In this document: positions 37,986-46,726 of the stretch, one piece after another
Layout of the letters: each line of letters starts with the position of its first letter
Position numbering within the stretch: position 1 is the first letter of the stretch
NCBI GenBank assembly: GCA_016719855.1
Contig: JADJYH010000014.1
Coordinates: 1-64,000, forward strand
From: Saprospiraceae bacterium
GTDB lineage: Bacteria > Bacteroidota > Bacteroidia > Chitinophagales > Saprospiraceae
Length of the DNA stretch: 64,000 nt
Reading direction: 5' to 3'
The notes under the pieces: model-generated
The model's database searches: none
Told to the model about the DNA's origin: nothing
What the model saw: the letters and a program-made list of their open reading frames with translations, nothing else
Made by a program: the position numbers and the translations under genes

Positions 37986-39273
37986 ATGCAGCAAGACAAC
38001 ATCGAATATTTAAGTGGAGAAGTGAAGGAAATACTGTCCTCTCCGCCCTCGTGGGTCACTACGTGGGGCATCGCATTTTTGGTGGGCACGGTGGGGCTTA
38101 TTGCGTTTGCTGGTGGCATTTTTCATTACCCAGAGATTGTAACAGGCAATGTTTCCATCACCACCCAGACGCCGCCGGTGATGATTGTTTCGCCAAAATC
38201 TGAATACATCTCCGAGGTAAAGGTAAAAGACAACATGGTGGTTAAATCGGGCGATGTGTTGGCCATCTTCCCCTCAGATGCCGACTATCGGGACGTGCTG
38301 AAATTGGAAGCTGATATTGAAACGGTTGGCCAGCTTGATCTTGAGAAATTGCGCAGCTACACTCCAAACCAAAGCCTGAACATCGGAGAGTTGAGGCAAG
38401 CCTATTCGAATTTTATCACGGCCTTTGAACTTGTGCCATTAGACGAAACCGGCGAGATTGATTACGCAACCGTTGCGGCGGTGGAAAATACCAGCTTGCA
38501 GTACAAACAAGAGGTAAAATCGCTTGAGTCATCCTTGCCAAGCATTAAAACCGAGCTAGAAGCCCTGAACACGGAACTGAAAAATGCACACCACATGTAC
38601 GCCAAAACTACCGATACCACCTATGCCGCCATCATTTTCAATGTGAACTCAAGAATCAAAAACAAAGAAGCTGAATACAAAAGGATTCAAAACTCGATAG
38701 AGGCTACTAAGACTGAAATCTCCAAGTCGAACATTCGAAAGTTGCAGGCACAAACCCAGGCAAAGTCTGGCGCAGGAGAGGCCATTTTCCATCTCAACAA
38801 ACGGCTAGACGACCTGAAGACAGAAATAAAAAATTGGAAAAACAACTACTTACTCCTGGCTCCAAGCAATGGTATCGTCCAAATTTACATGCCAATCAAA
38901 GCCCCTCAGTTTGTCAGTGTTGGCGATGCGCTATTTTCCATCCTACCCGAGGACACTGGGACCAAGTTTGTTGGCAAGGTCGAATTGCCTGTTGACAGAA
39001 GTGGCAAGGTGAAAGAAGGGCAGCAGGTGAACATCAAGTTTGACCGGTATCGTTTTCGTGAATTTGGGACGGTGAAGGCAAAAGTGACCAAGGTATATCC
39101 AGTCGCCAAGGACAATGCTTTTTACGCCGACATCTTCATCGAAAATGGCCTGGTGACCACGCTAAACCGCAAGCTCGATTTTTTATCAACAAATGAGCGG
39201 CAAGGCCGAAATCGTCACGGACGATAAGACGTTTATCAGTAAGCTTTTTGAAAAATTTACCGCAATGTGGTAG
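37986..39273 (+). CDS. HlyD-family membrane-fusion protein, frameshifted near the end
   Basis: Periplasmic adaptor for the C39 ABC exporter. About 428 residues. Seen: one membrane helix at ~24-45 (TTWGIAFLVGTVGLIAFAGG), a lipoyl-like half (IVSPKSEYISEVKVKDNMVVKSGDVLAIFP), a long alpha-helical hairpin at ~95-270, and a beta-barrel domain (VQIYMPIKAPQFVSVGDALFSILPED). ATG 37986 avoids overlap with the exporter. The open frame ends at 39227, but removing one T from the TTTTTT run near 39180 yields LDFYQQMSGKAEIVTDDKTF, the usual HlyD end, to a TAG at 39273. The stop lies in a 16-base perfect palindrome (39267-39282). Confidence 0.85.
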
Positions 39274-39284
39274 CGCTACCACGG

Positions 39285-40097
39285 TTATAAGTCGCTGTTT
39301 TTCAACCGCCTATAACTCAAGAAAAGGAACAGTGACGTGTAAATTACCGATGCAACTACCGCTTCCATCGGTGTGAGGAGCATCCTGAACCCATTCTGTT
39401 TCAGCAAATCGTCTGCAAATTCCGCAACGGGCAGCGGTGCCAAGTCCTCCATGGCATTTAGTGGGTAGAAATTCATGCTTGCGTTCTTGAAAAAATAAAG
39501 GTGAACCACCCATCTCAGAATGGATTCTATCACCATTGCGTAAGCCAAGTAGAGAAAAAGCGCAATCCCCGTCCGCTTCACGAGCAGGCCAATCAACAGC
39601 CCAAAACTCATGTATCCCATACTCATCAGCCAATATCTCGGCACCATGTCCACGTTTTTGAACACCGTCGAAAAGTACAGCGTGTCGTCCACATGCAGCA
39701 AGCCAATCACCACGGCGCAAAGGGCGTAATAAAGCGTGGCAGCAAGCGCCACAACGACCATAAAAATCAGTTTGCTTTTGAAAAACTCGTCCCGATGCAA
39801 GCCCGTAATCACGTTTTGCCGCAGTGTCCGATTGGAGTACTCATTGGTAATCATCAGCACGGCCATGAACCCAAGCACGAAGAAGACCATCCAGTTGCCG
39901 ATATACCCAAGCCAATTCCAGACGGTAGGAAAATGGAAAAACTGCGTCTGAGGGTTAAATGGCGCATCCTTGCCAAGGTCCATTTTTTTACCCACAACAA
40001 GCGCCGCAGGCAACAGCACCACGTATGCGATTGACAATACTCGAAAGAGCACATAATCTTTCTGTTTGAGCCATTCCAGCTTGAGAAGATGAAGCAT
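39285..40097 (-). CDS. ABC-2 type membrane permease
   Basis: Six-segment inner-membrane protein of 270 residues that pairs with the ATPase encoded just upstream. Seen: MLHLLKLEWLKQKDYVLFRVL followed by a first helix at ~20-40, GNWMVFFVLGFMAVLMITNEYSNRTLRQNVITG (the ABC-2 cytoplasmic loop after helix 2), and further helices at ~110-130, ~145-170, ~175-195 and ~240-260. Known: ABC-2 pairs move lipids, polysaccharides or drugs, or take part in gliding (GldA/F-type). Substrate unknown. It starts 46 bases after the ATPase stop, so one operon. Confidence 0.8.
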   Translation of the reverse strand: MLHLLKLEWLKQKDYVLFRVLSIAYVVLLPAALVVGKKMDLGKDAPFNPQTQFFHFPTVWNWLGYIGNWMVFFVLGFMAVLMITNEYSNRTLRQNVITGLHRDEFFKSKLIFMVVVALAATLYYALCAVVIGLLHVDDTLYFSTVFKNVDMVPRYWLMSMGYMSFGLLIGLLVKRTGIALFLYLAYAMVIESILRWVVHLYFFKNASMNFYPLNAMEDLAPLPVAEFADDLLKQNGFRMLLTPMEAVVASVIYTSLFLFLSYRRLKNSDL

Positions 40098-40142
40098 GGT
40101 CGAGTTGGTTTGAGTTGTTGAAAATGCAAATTGATGAATGGT

Positions 40143-41033
40143 TTATTTCCCGGCAGTTATTTCCAAAAACTCCGATTCGAGGCTTTTGGGTTTCATGACT
40201 AAATGACTGACTACCAAGCCGTTGTCGAAGGCGAGCTTGTTCAGTTGGGTTGCGGTGAGTTCAGGGCTAACTTGCAGTTGAAGCAGCTTGTTTTTCTCCG
40301 TGATGCTGTTTACGCCCACGAAACCTGCAAGCAATTCCCGCAACCTGCCTAAGTCTTCTGCGGCAATGTCCACCTGCCGGTCGTTGCTGAGGATAGCGCC
40401 AACTTCGCCGCTTGCCAGGAGCTTCCCCCGCTTGATGATGGCCACATGGCTGCACACTTTCTCCACCTCGTCGAGGATATGGCTGGCCATGATAATGGTC
40501 TTGCCTTCAGCAGCAATGCGCAGGATGATTTCCCGCACTTCGGCGATGCCCTGTGGGTCGAGGCCATTGGTGGGTTCGTCAAAAATTAGCACCTCAGGGT
40601 CGCCGATAAGCGCCGATGCAATGGCCAGGCGCTGTTTCATCCCAAAAGAAAAAGTGCTGAACGGGGAGTCACGACGTTGGGCCAGGTTGACCAGTTCGAG
40701 CAAAGGGTCAATTTTGGGAGACGCAATTTTTTTGATATGTGCAGTGATTTCGAGGTTCTTGACCGGCGAGAGGTACGGGTAAAAATTGGGCGTTTCCAAG
40801 AGGGAGCCAATGTGCATCCGCTCGTCGGTTCCGTACTGGCCGTCAAACCAAGTGTACGTGCCGCTATCCGGTCTGATGATGCCAAGCACCGAGCCGAGCG
40901 TCGTTGTTTTTCCGCTTCCGTTCGGGCCAAGAATGCCGTAAACATTGCCCGCCTCGATTAGCAGGTTCAAGTTGTTCACTGCCGTGATGGCACCGTAGCG
41001 CTTCGTCAGTCCATTTATTTGCAATACTGCCAT
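40143..41033 (-). CDS. ABC-2 type ATPase
   Basis: ATP-binding subunit for the adjoining permease, 296 residues. Seen: Walker A GPNGSGKTTTLG at ~37-48, Q-loop region, signature FSFGMKQRLAIASAL at ~133-147, Walker B VLIFDEPTNGLDPQG at ~154-168, H-loop IIMASHILDEVEKVC, and a C-terminal regulatory extension of ~75 residues typical of CcmA/GldA-like ATPases. The start ATG 41033 (MAVLQINGLTKRYG) matches the family. Confidence 0.9.
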   Translation of the reverse strand: MAVLQINGLTKRYGAITAVNNLNLLIEAGNVYGILGPNGSGKTTTLGSVLGIIRPDSGTYTWFDGQYGTDERMHIGSLLETPNFYPYLSPVKNLEITAHIKKIASPKIDPLLELVNLAQRRDSPFSTFSFGMKQRLAIASALIGDPEVLIFDEPTNGLDPQGIAEVREIILRIAAEGKTIIMASHILDEVEKVCSHVAIIKRGKLLASGEVGAILSNDRQVDIAAEDLGRLRELLAGFVGVNSITEKNKLLQLQVSPELTATQLNKLAFDNGLVVSHLVMKPKSLESEFLEITAGK

Positions 41034-41158
41034 GTGAAAGGTATTGGTTTTGAATTGGCTAAAGGTAATACGATGCCGATTTATTGCCAGTCCTTTCTTC
41101 GACGAAAAACACGCAGCAAGTGCCCGAAGGCTTTGATTTTAGTGTAAAACAAATTTTC

Positions 41159-41166
41159 TATCTTTG
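41159..41166 (+). promoter_or_regulatory. -7 promoter box
   Basis: TATCTTTG, 23 bases before the ATG of the next gene at 41190. A TTG occurs 23 bases upstream, longer than the usual spacer, so support is partial. Confidence 0.35.
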
Positions 41167-41189
41167 ACGGGTGCTAAAAAATACTGACC

Positions 41190-41615
41190 ATGTTTGAGAA
41201 AATAAAGAAAACCATCAACGACGCCGGGGATTCCATCAAGGAACAAGCGACCTCCTTGGGCGAGGCTGCCAAGGAAAAGGGCTATCAAATCATTGATGGC
41301 TGGATATCTACGCTGCCAAAGCTGGAGGCTTATGGTTTCAAGACTACCTATTTTGCGATGTCAGTTTCCATCAACCCAACTTTGGTCATCGAGATGCGAA
41401 GCGACCACGAAGCTTTTCCACTTGGCCGGGTAGATGCAATTTTGGCAGAGAACAAGGGCAGCTCCCCGGTCAACCTTGTTTTTACCGCTGTGAAAACCAC
41501 ACTTTTGTTGCATGAAAAAGCAAGGATTGAAGCCATAAACCCGCTTACGGTTAGGGTCTCGGTGCGATTTTCACCAGAGGTTAAAGTCTCGCTAGGCAAC
41601 CCGATTATTGAGTGA
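41190..41615 (+). CDS. Conserved hypothetical protein with helical N-terminus
   Basis: 141 residues, not recognised. Seen: N-terminal charged amphipathic helix (FEKIKKTINDAGDSIKEQATSLGEAAKEKG) followed by an alpha/beta region (YGFKTTYFAMSVSINPTLVIEM, SPVNLVFTAVKTTLLLHEKARI, VRVSVRFSPEVKVSLG). No signal peptide. The following penicillin-acylase gene starts 65 bases later on the same strand, so co-transcription is possible. Confidence 0.65.
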   Translation: MFEKIKKTINDAGDSIKEQATSLGEAAKEKGYQIIDGWISTLPKLEAYGFKTTYFAMSVSINPTLVIEMRSDHEAFPLGRVDAILAENKGSSPVNLVFTAVKTTLLLHEKARIEAINPLTVRVSVRFSPEVKVSLGNPIIE

Positions 41616-41680
41616 TTTGTTACTGAAAAAAAGTCCAACACATGCGCTGACTTGCGCAGCAAAACATCTTACCAATTTTT

Positions 41681-44143
41681 ATGAAAATCATAAAATTCCT
41701 GCTTTCCCTTGGCGCACTTCTCGGGGCAATTTATTTCCTGAACAAGCCCATCGTGCTGAAAGAGCCAATTGCCGACGAGCCAGGCAAGTTCAAGGAGACG
41801 ACCGTGCCGCCGCTTGGGCCATTCTTTAGCCCATTTTCCGGTTTTTGGCAAAATGCCGAGTCGCTCAATGATTTGACTTCCATCAAAATCGAGGTGCCAG
41901 AGATGAAGGGCAAGGTGAAAATCGTGTTCGACGAGCGCCTTGTGCCGCATATTTTCGCTGAGAATTTGCAAGACGCCATCTTTGCGCAAGGTTATGTGAC
42001 CGCCAAAATGCGTTTGTTTCAGATGGACTTGGTGAGCCGGGCATCCGGTGGTAGGCTGGCGGAGGTCGTCGGATCTGTTGCTTTGGAAAACGACAAATTG
42101 AAGCGCAGGCAAGGCATGACGGTGGGTGCAGAGCGAGCTGTGGCAAGCTGGAAAAAGGACAAGGACGTCACTGCCATGATGGACGCTTACACGGCAGGCG
42201 TGAACAAGTATGTGTCCGAATTAAAACCCAAGGATTATCCGCTGGAGTTCAAGCTGCTGGGCTATCAGCCAGAGCAGTGGAACTTTTTCAAGTCGGCCTT
42301 GGTGAAAAAGTACATGGACCAGACCCTGTGCTTCGGCGAGGACGACCTCGAATCATCGAATGCCTTGAAAATCCTGGGCGAAGATTTGTTCCGCAAACTC
42401 TACCCGGAGCAAAATCCAAAACAATCCCCCGTCATCCCAGCGGGTACGCCTTGGAATTTTTCGCCCACAAAGCCGAACCAAAAGCCAGTGGTGGAAGAGG
42501 CAATTGGCCTCATTCACCACAAAGTTTACGAAAAAGAGCGTGGGGTGCTTGGCAGCAACAATTGGGCGGTGTCGGGCAGCAAGACCCTGTCGGGAAAGCC
42601 CATACTCGCCAACGACCCGCACCTGAAACTCACGCTGCCATCCATTTGGTTTGAAATTCAAATCCACACGCCGGAGGCCAATTTTTACGGCGTTTCCGTA
42701 CCGGGCATTCCGGGTGTTTTGATTGGGTTCAATGAAAACATTGCCTGGGGCGAAACCAATGTGGGGCATGACGTGAACGACTGGTATCAAATTTCATGGA
42801 CAGACGAAGCCAAAACCACTTACAATTACGACGGTGGCGTGAAGACTGCCAATATTGTGGTGGATTCTTTTAGGGTAAAAGGTCAAGACAACCTAGTTTA
42901 CGATACCGTGCGCTGGACGGAATGGGGCCCAGTGGTTTACGAATCTAAAAAAGAGGCTTGGCACGACTTGGCCATGCACTGGATTGGGCTTAAATCGCCA
43001 AACCCACGGGATTTGTTCACATTCCTCGGGCTAGACAGCGGCAAAAACTACGACGACTACCGCCAAGCTCTCATCACCTACGACTACCCTGCGCAAAACT
43101 TTGTTTTTGCATCGAAAACAGGCGATATCGCCATAACTGCCAACGGCCTTTAACCCATAAAAAACAAGGAACAAGGCCGTTTCTTGCAGGATGGCTCCAA
43201 CACGAAAAACGGCTGGACGGACTTTATCCCACGGGAGCAAGTGCCTTCTGTCAAAAATCCGAAGCGGGGTTTTGTGGCATCCGCCAACCAAAACTCTACC
43301 GACCCAAGCTACCCCTACTACTACAACAGCCCTTACTTCGACTACTATCGTGGCAGGTACCTCAACCAGCGGTTGGCCGAAATGGACAGCATCACTGCCG
43401 AGGACATGATGAAATTGCAAAACGACAATTTCAGCCTCCATGCAGCTGAGGGGCTTACCGCAATGCTGAACCAACTGGATACCTCACAACTGAACACCGT
43501 CCAAAAAGGCATTTTGTCGAAGCTGCGCAATTGGGATTTCAGGTTTGACAAGGATAAAATCGAGCCGGTGGTGTTCACCACTTGGTGGGAAAAGTTCTAT
43601 GAAATGTCCTTCGACGAGGTGATAGTGTGGAAAGATTCACTGCCCATGCTCATGCCCGAAAAATGGCGGGTCATCGAACTGACAGCGAACAGCCCCAATG
43701 ACCTAATCTTTGACGACAAAAAAACACCGGAGCGTGAAACGGCCAAGCACATAGCTACCGCCTCCTTTGTTGCCGCCACCAAAGCGCTGGCCGATGACCT
43801 GCTCAAGCCTGATTTCACGTGGTCGGTTTACAAAAAAACTTCCATCATGCACCTCGCCCGCATACCAGCTTTTTCGAAAATGGACTTGCCGATAGGCGGT
43901 TACAGTCAGGCGTTGAATGCTGTTTCGGGTGGCAATGGGCCATCTTGGCGGATGGTGGTAGAACTGGGCGACGAGGTGAAAGCTTGGGGTGTTTTTCCTG
44001 GCGGCCAATCCGGCAATCCGGGCAGCCCGTACTACACGACTGGCTTGGACAAATGGGTGGCGGGCGAGTACAACGAGCTGTTTTTTATGAAAAATGCGGA
44101 AGACAGCCGCAAGCCCGTTCTTTTCTCAATCGAAATTAATTAG
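41681..44143 (+). CDS. Penicillin-acylase-family (Ntn) amidohydrolase, interrupted by an in-frame TAA
   Basis: N-terminal-nucleophile hydrolase, about 820 residues including a removable linker. Seen: N-terminal membrane/signal segment MKIIKFLLSLGALLGAIYFL, alpha chain with KIVFDERLVPHIFAENLQDAIFAQGYVTAKMR at ~80-112, the nucleophile Ser after self-cleavage in GVLGSNNWAVSGSKTLSGKP (Ser ~289), NDPHLKLTLPSIWFE, and a beta chain reaching QSGNPGSPYYTTGLDKW near the end. The frame is cut at TAA 43151-43153 between TANGL and PIKNKEQGRFL; both sides share the same frame and the family continues through here. A one-base substitution or miscall is likely. Physiological substrate unknown (acyl-homoserine lactones and penicillins are known for relatives). 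Confidence 0.85.
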
Positions 44144-44181
44144 AAAACAAAGCCGATTTGAGGCTAAAAAACAAGGTAAAA

Positions 44182-44544
44182 ATGAAAAAATTTGGACTTC
44201 AAACGCTAATCATACTGGTGCTTGGTTCGATAGCACAATACTTTTTTCCGTTTTGGTCCATCGCAGTTGTGGCTGCGGTGGTGGGGTTCTTTTTCAAGTA
44301 CGAGAACAGCGCCGCCAGTTTTGCTGCGGGTTTAGCTGCCGTCACCCTGCTTTGGAGCTGCTATGCTGGGTTTTTGAACTCGGCCAACGCAGGCCAGTTG
44401 GCAGGCCAAATCGGGCAACTATTTAATATCGGACAGGGATTTTTAATTCCAATTACGGGCTTTATTGGTGGACTGCTCGGCGGGTTGGGGGCGCAGACTG
44501 GCACTTTGGCCAGGAAGCTCTTGGAGAAGGAGACAGTGGCTTAA
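44182..44544 (+). CDS. Small membrane protein, unrecognised
   Basis: 120 residues with about four hydrophobic segments (LQTLIILVLGSIAQYFFPFW, IAVVAAVVGFFF, FAAGLAAVTLLWSCYAGFL, FLIPITGFIGGLLGGLGA). ATG 44182 is chosen over a start at 44158. It follows the acylase by 38 bases, so it is probably in the same transcript, and it ends 3 bases from a convergent gene. Confidence 0.6.
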   Translation: MKKFGLQTLIILVLGSIAQYFFPFWSIAVVAAVVGFFFKYENSAASFAAGLAAVTLLWSCYAGFLNSANAGQLAGQIGQLFNIGQGFLIPITGFIGGLLGGLGAQTGTLARKLLEKETVA

Positions 44545-44547
44545 TTC

Positions 44548-44733
44548 TCAATTTTGGCCACTATTCTTTGTTTTCTTGAAGCCATACGGGCAGTTTCGAC
44601 AGCCACTTTCGCAGCAATAGCCACGTTTTCGCAGGTATTCAGCCGTGAAAACATAGAGGCCATTTTCAATGGTAAAATCAATACCCTCTTCGAGTTTCAG
44701 CGGTTTCGAAATATTGTGATTTGAAGAATTCAT
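44548..44733 (-). CDS. DUF5522 small cysteine protein
   Basis: 61 residues. Seen: GIDFTIENGLYVFTAEYLRKRGYCCESGCRNCPYGF, with a C-C-x3-C-x2-C-PY/G cluster at ~43-53 that is the hallmark of this short family. ATG 44733 is used because the upstream in-frame start at 44802 lies beyond a terminator. Probably metal-binding; function unknown. Confidence 0.75.
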   Translation of the reverse strand: MNSSNHNISKPLKLEEGIDFTIENGLYVFTAEYLRKRGYCCESGCRNCPYGFKKTKNSGQN

Positions 44734-44744
44734 CGGATGGGTGA

Positions 44745-44788
44745 AACCAAAAAACCTGTTGGCACTCAGCCCAACAGGTTTTTTGGTT
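44745..44788 (-). terminator. Terminator after the DUF6580 gene
   Basis: An 18-bp perfect stem (44745-44762 with 44771-44788) and an 8-base loop. It lies 31 bases past the DUF6580 stop on the minus strand, with A/T runs at both sides of the stem. It separates DUF6580 from DUF5522. Confidence 0.85.
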
Positions 44789-44818
44789 AATTGACAAATC
44801 AATACGTTTGATGTCCAA

Positions 44819-45394
44819 TCAAGCTTTTTCCAGCACCAAGGACGGGTACTGGCGTTTTACAAATTCAAACAACCCGAATAGCGCACCCACATAAAAAATA
44901 TCGCTGGCAAGCGTGTTCCAGTAAAAAGGAATTGCGGCAACGTAGCAACTGGCTAGACCAGCTATGTTTTTTGGATAGAGGACGGTGTTCAACCAAACAT
45001 AAAAATTGGTGACCATGAAAAATACGAGCGAGGACGATACCGCTGCGGACGCCAAACGAGGTACGGATATTTTCTTCAACAATGAAGAACCCATCAGCAC
45101 GATGAGCAGGAAGGCAAAATAGACTTCTGGATTGGCAAACCATGAAAACCCATCAAAATATTGGGCATAAAAAATATTGTTAATCAGCAAGTTGCTCACC
45201 CACAGCGCCGCCAAAGGCAACAGGTATGACATGTACTTATTTTTGAAATAGGCAGCTCCAAACAGGGCAATGCCGCCGAGCGGAGAGAAGTTGAACAGGC
45301 TGGAGGCAATGGCATGGGGTATCAAACGGCTCATCGCTACTACCAAAACAACAATGGCCACTATGCCCCAACGTGCGTTAACTTGATTATTCAT
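44819..45394 (-). CDS. DUF6580 membrane protein
   Basis: 191 residues with five to six hydrophobic segments, resembling ECF-type S components in layout. Seen: WGIVAIVVLVVAMSRLIPHA, NFSPLGGIALFGAAYF, LLPLAALWVSNLLINNIFY, FAFLLIVLMGSSLL, SSLVFFMVTNFYVWLN and a final FYVGALFGLFEFVKR. The SRLIPH and NFSPLGGIALFG motifs identify DUF6580. ATG 45394 is preferred to one at 45424 on hydrophobic onset. Likely small-molecule uptake, unproven. Confidence 0.75.
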   Translation of the reverse strand: MNNQVNARWGIVAIVVLVVAMSRLIPHAIASSLFNFSPLGGIALFGAAYFKNKYMSYLLPLAALWVSNLLINNIFYAQYFDGFSWFANPEVYFAFLLIVLMGSSLLKKISVPRLASAAVSSSLVFFMVTNFYVWLNTVLYPKNIAGLASCYVAAIPFYWNTLASDIFYVGALFGLFEFVKRQYPSLVLEKA

Positions 45395-45480
45395 ATCAAT
45401 GTTGATTTTTTTAAACGGCCACAAAAATAGGATAATTCAACAAAGTAGAACGGGAAATACAGCCCTAGCCATCAAACAAT

Positions 45481-45510
45481 AAGACCCTCGGCGGGGAGCC
45501 GAGGGTCTTT
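45481..45510 (-). terminator. Terminator after the 2TM gene pair
   Basis: A 12-bp perfect stem (AAGACCCTCGGC with GCCGAGGGTCTT), loop GGGGA, placed between the 2TM genes and the DUF6580 gene. Both sides carry short A/T runs. Confidence 0.75.
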
Positions 45511-45676
45511 AACCCAAACAAATAAACACAAAAACTACTTTTAAAGATGAGTCAAATTTACAGCGAAACATTTGATATAACAATGTTATTTTTGAAAATT
45601 TATCAAATATCCTAACAACATTCCGCCAACAATAGTACTCGCCCTATGATTTTTTAACGCCTAACTTTTGAAATCG

Positions 45677-46039
45677 TCAAACAAGGTCTGAATCTCGGTA
45701 TTTTTTTGCCATTTCCTTCAGTTCAAGTTGCTCTTCAACTTGATGGACAGGTCTCTGCCTGCCTTCTAATCGCTTCAATTCTTGTCGGTATTCACGTTCC
45801 TCCCACTCCTTGCTCAACACCCCGCTCCCAGGCAATCCAAAAACCTTGAGGTAATGAAACATTAAGCCGATTCCCCAAAAGAACGTCACCACCAACGGCT
45901 CAAATGGGTTCCCTTGAAAAAGGGCCGTCGTGAAAAAAAAGCCATTCATGACCACGAAAATGAAAAAGTGCTTGTAGAATTTGGCCTTTCTTCTCACCCT
46001 CAGTTGGGCTTCTTGATGGATGTCTTGTTGTTTGTACAT
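45677..46039 (-). CDS. 2TM-domain protein
   Basis: 120 residues with the 2TM domain found in Bacteroidota, often fused to LytTR or histidine kinases. Seen: charged N-terminus AQLRVRRKAKFYKHFFIFVVMNGFF, helix 1 at ~25-45, helix 2 VTFFWGIGLMFHYLKVFG at ~53-70, then GVLSKEWEEREYRQELKRLE and an acidic/basic coiled tail. It follows a paralogue on the same strand after 29 bases. Function unknown. Confidence 0.8.
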   Translation of the reverse strand: MYKQQDIHQEAQLRVRRKAKFYKHFFIFVVMNGFFFTTALFQGNPFEPLVVTFFWGIGLMFHYLKVFGLPGSGVLSKEWEEREYRQELKRLEGRQRPVHQVEEQLELKEMAKKYRDSDLV

Positions 46040-46068
46040 GCTCCGAGTGGATTTAATTTACCTGTATT

Positions 46069-46460
46069 TTAGACAAAGTCAGCGTCGTCGTAGTTCTTCC
46101 GCAACTCCTTCAGTTCCAAGCCTCCATCTTTTTGACCATCATTGGAATTGGGGATTTCCTTGGCCTATTCTGCTGGTTTTGCTGGTTTTGCTGTCTCAAT
46201 TCTTGTTCCAACTGCCGTTCTTCCCATTCCTTGCTCAAGATATCAAAGCCTGGAATCCCAAAAACATCTACGTAATGAAAAGCCAAGCCTACACCCCACC
46301 CAAGCATTGGAAACACGAACCACAAGCTTCCTGGCGAGGTAATCAAATTTAGGGCAAGCAAGAACAGGTTCACGATGGCATAGGACATGAGGTGTTGGTA
46401 AAATGCTTTTTTAGCTTTTACCCGTTTTTTTGCCTTCAAAAATTCTTCTTCTGTGTGCAT
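46069..46460 (-). CDS. 2TM-domain protein, paralogue, frameshifted at the C-terminus
   Basis: About 131 residues when rebuilt. Seen: FLKAKKRVKAKKAFYQHLMSYAIVNLFLL, second helix MLGWGVGLAFHYVDVFGIPG and DILSKEWEERQLEQELRQQNQQ, matching the next gene segment by segment. The open frame ends at 46110 with an odd tail; another frame ends at 46069 with LELKELRKNYDDADFV, which parallels the paralogue's LELKEMAKKYRDSDLV. So one base is out near 46120. The pair looks like a tandem duplication. Confidence 0.75.
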
Positions 46461-46726
46461 TTTTTAAAGAGATAGTTGAGTGGAAACGACATGGAGAAAA
46501 CCATTTGAAAATCAACAAGTTGCAATTGCTTCGGGTATTTCCATCAACTTTGTGCTTGGGGCACAAGGTATCTGGCATATTCAAGGTATTGCAATTCCGA
46601 TTGACAAGTAATGGAAAATCATGGACAAAAATCAATCATTTTTGAATTTTGTGCGGCAAAAAAATGCCAAAACTCCTGCTACATGACTGAAATAGCCAAC
46701 TTTGCAACTCAAATCTTTTAATCAAA

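Noticed and set aside
39267..39282. 16-base perfect palindrome at the hlyD stop as an attachment or operator site
   Set aside because: It has no spacer, no second copy in the window and overlaps a stop codon between convergent genes; chance or weak termination is enough.
6328..43153. Reassignment of TGA to tryptophan, suggested by in-frame TGA codons
   Set aside because: queA, fadA-adjacent and several other intact genes end at TGA with normal C-termini, and only two TGA-for-Trp cases are seen. Base-call error is simpler.
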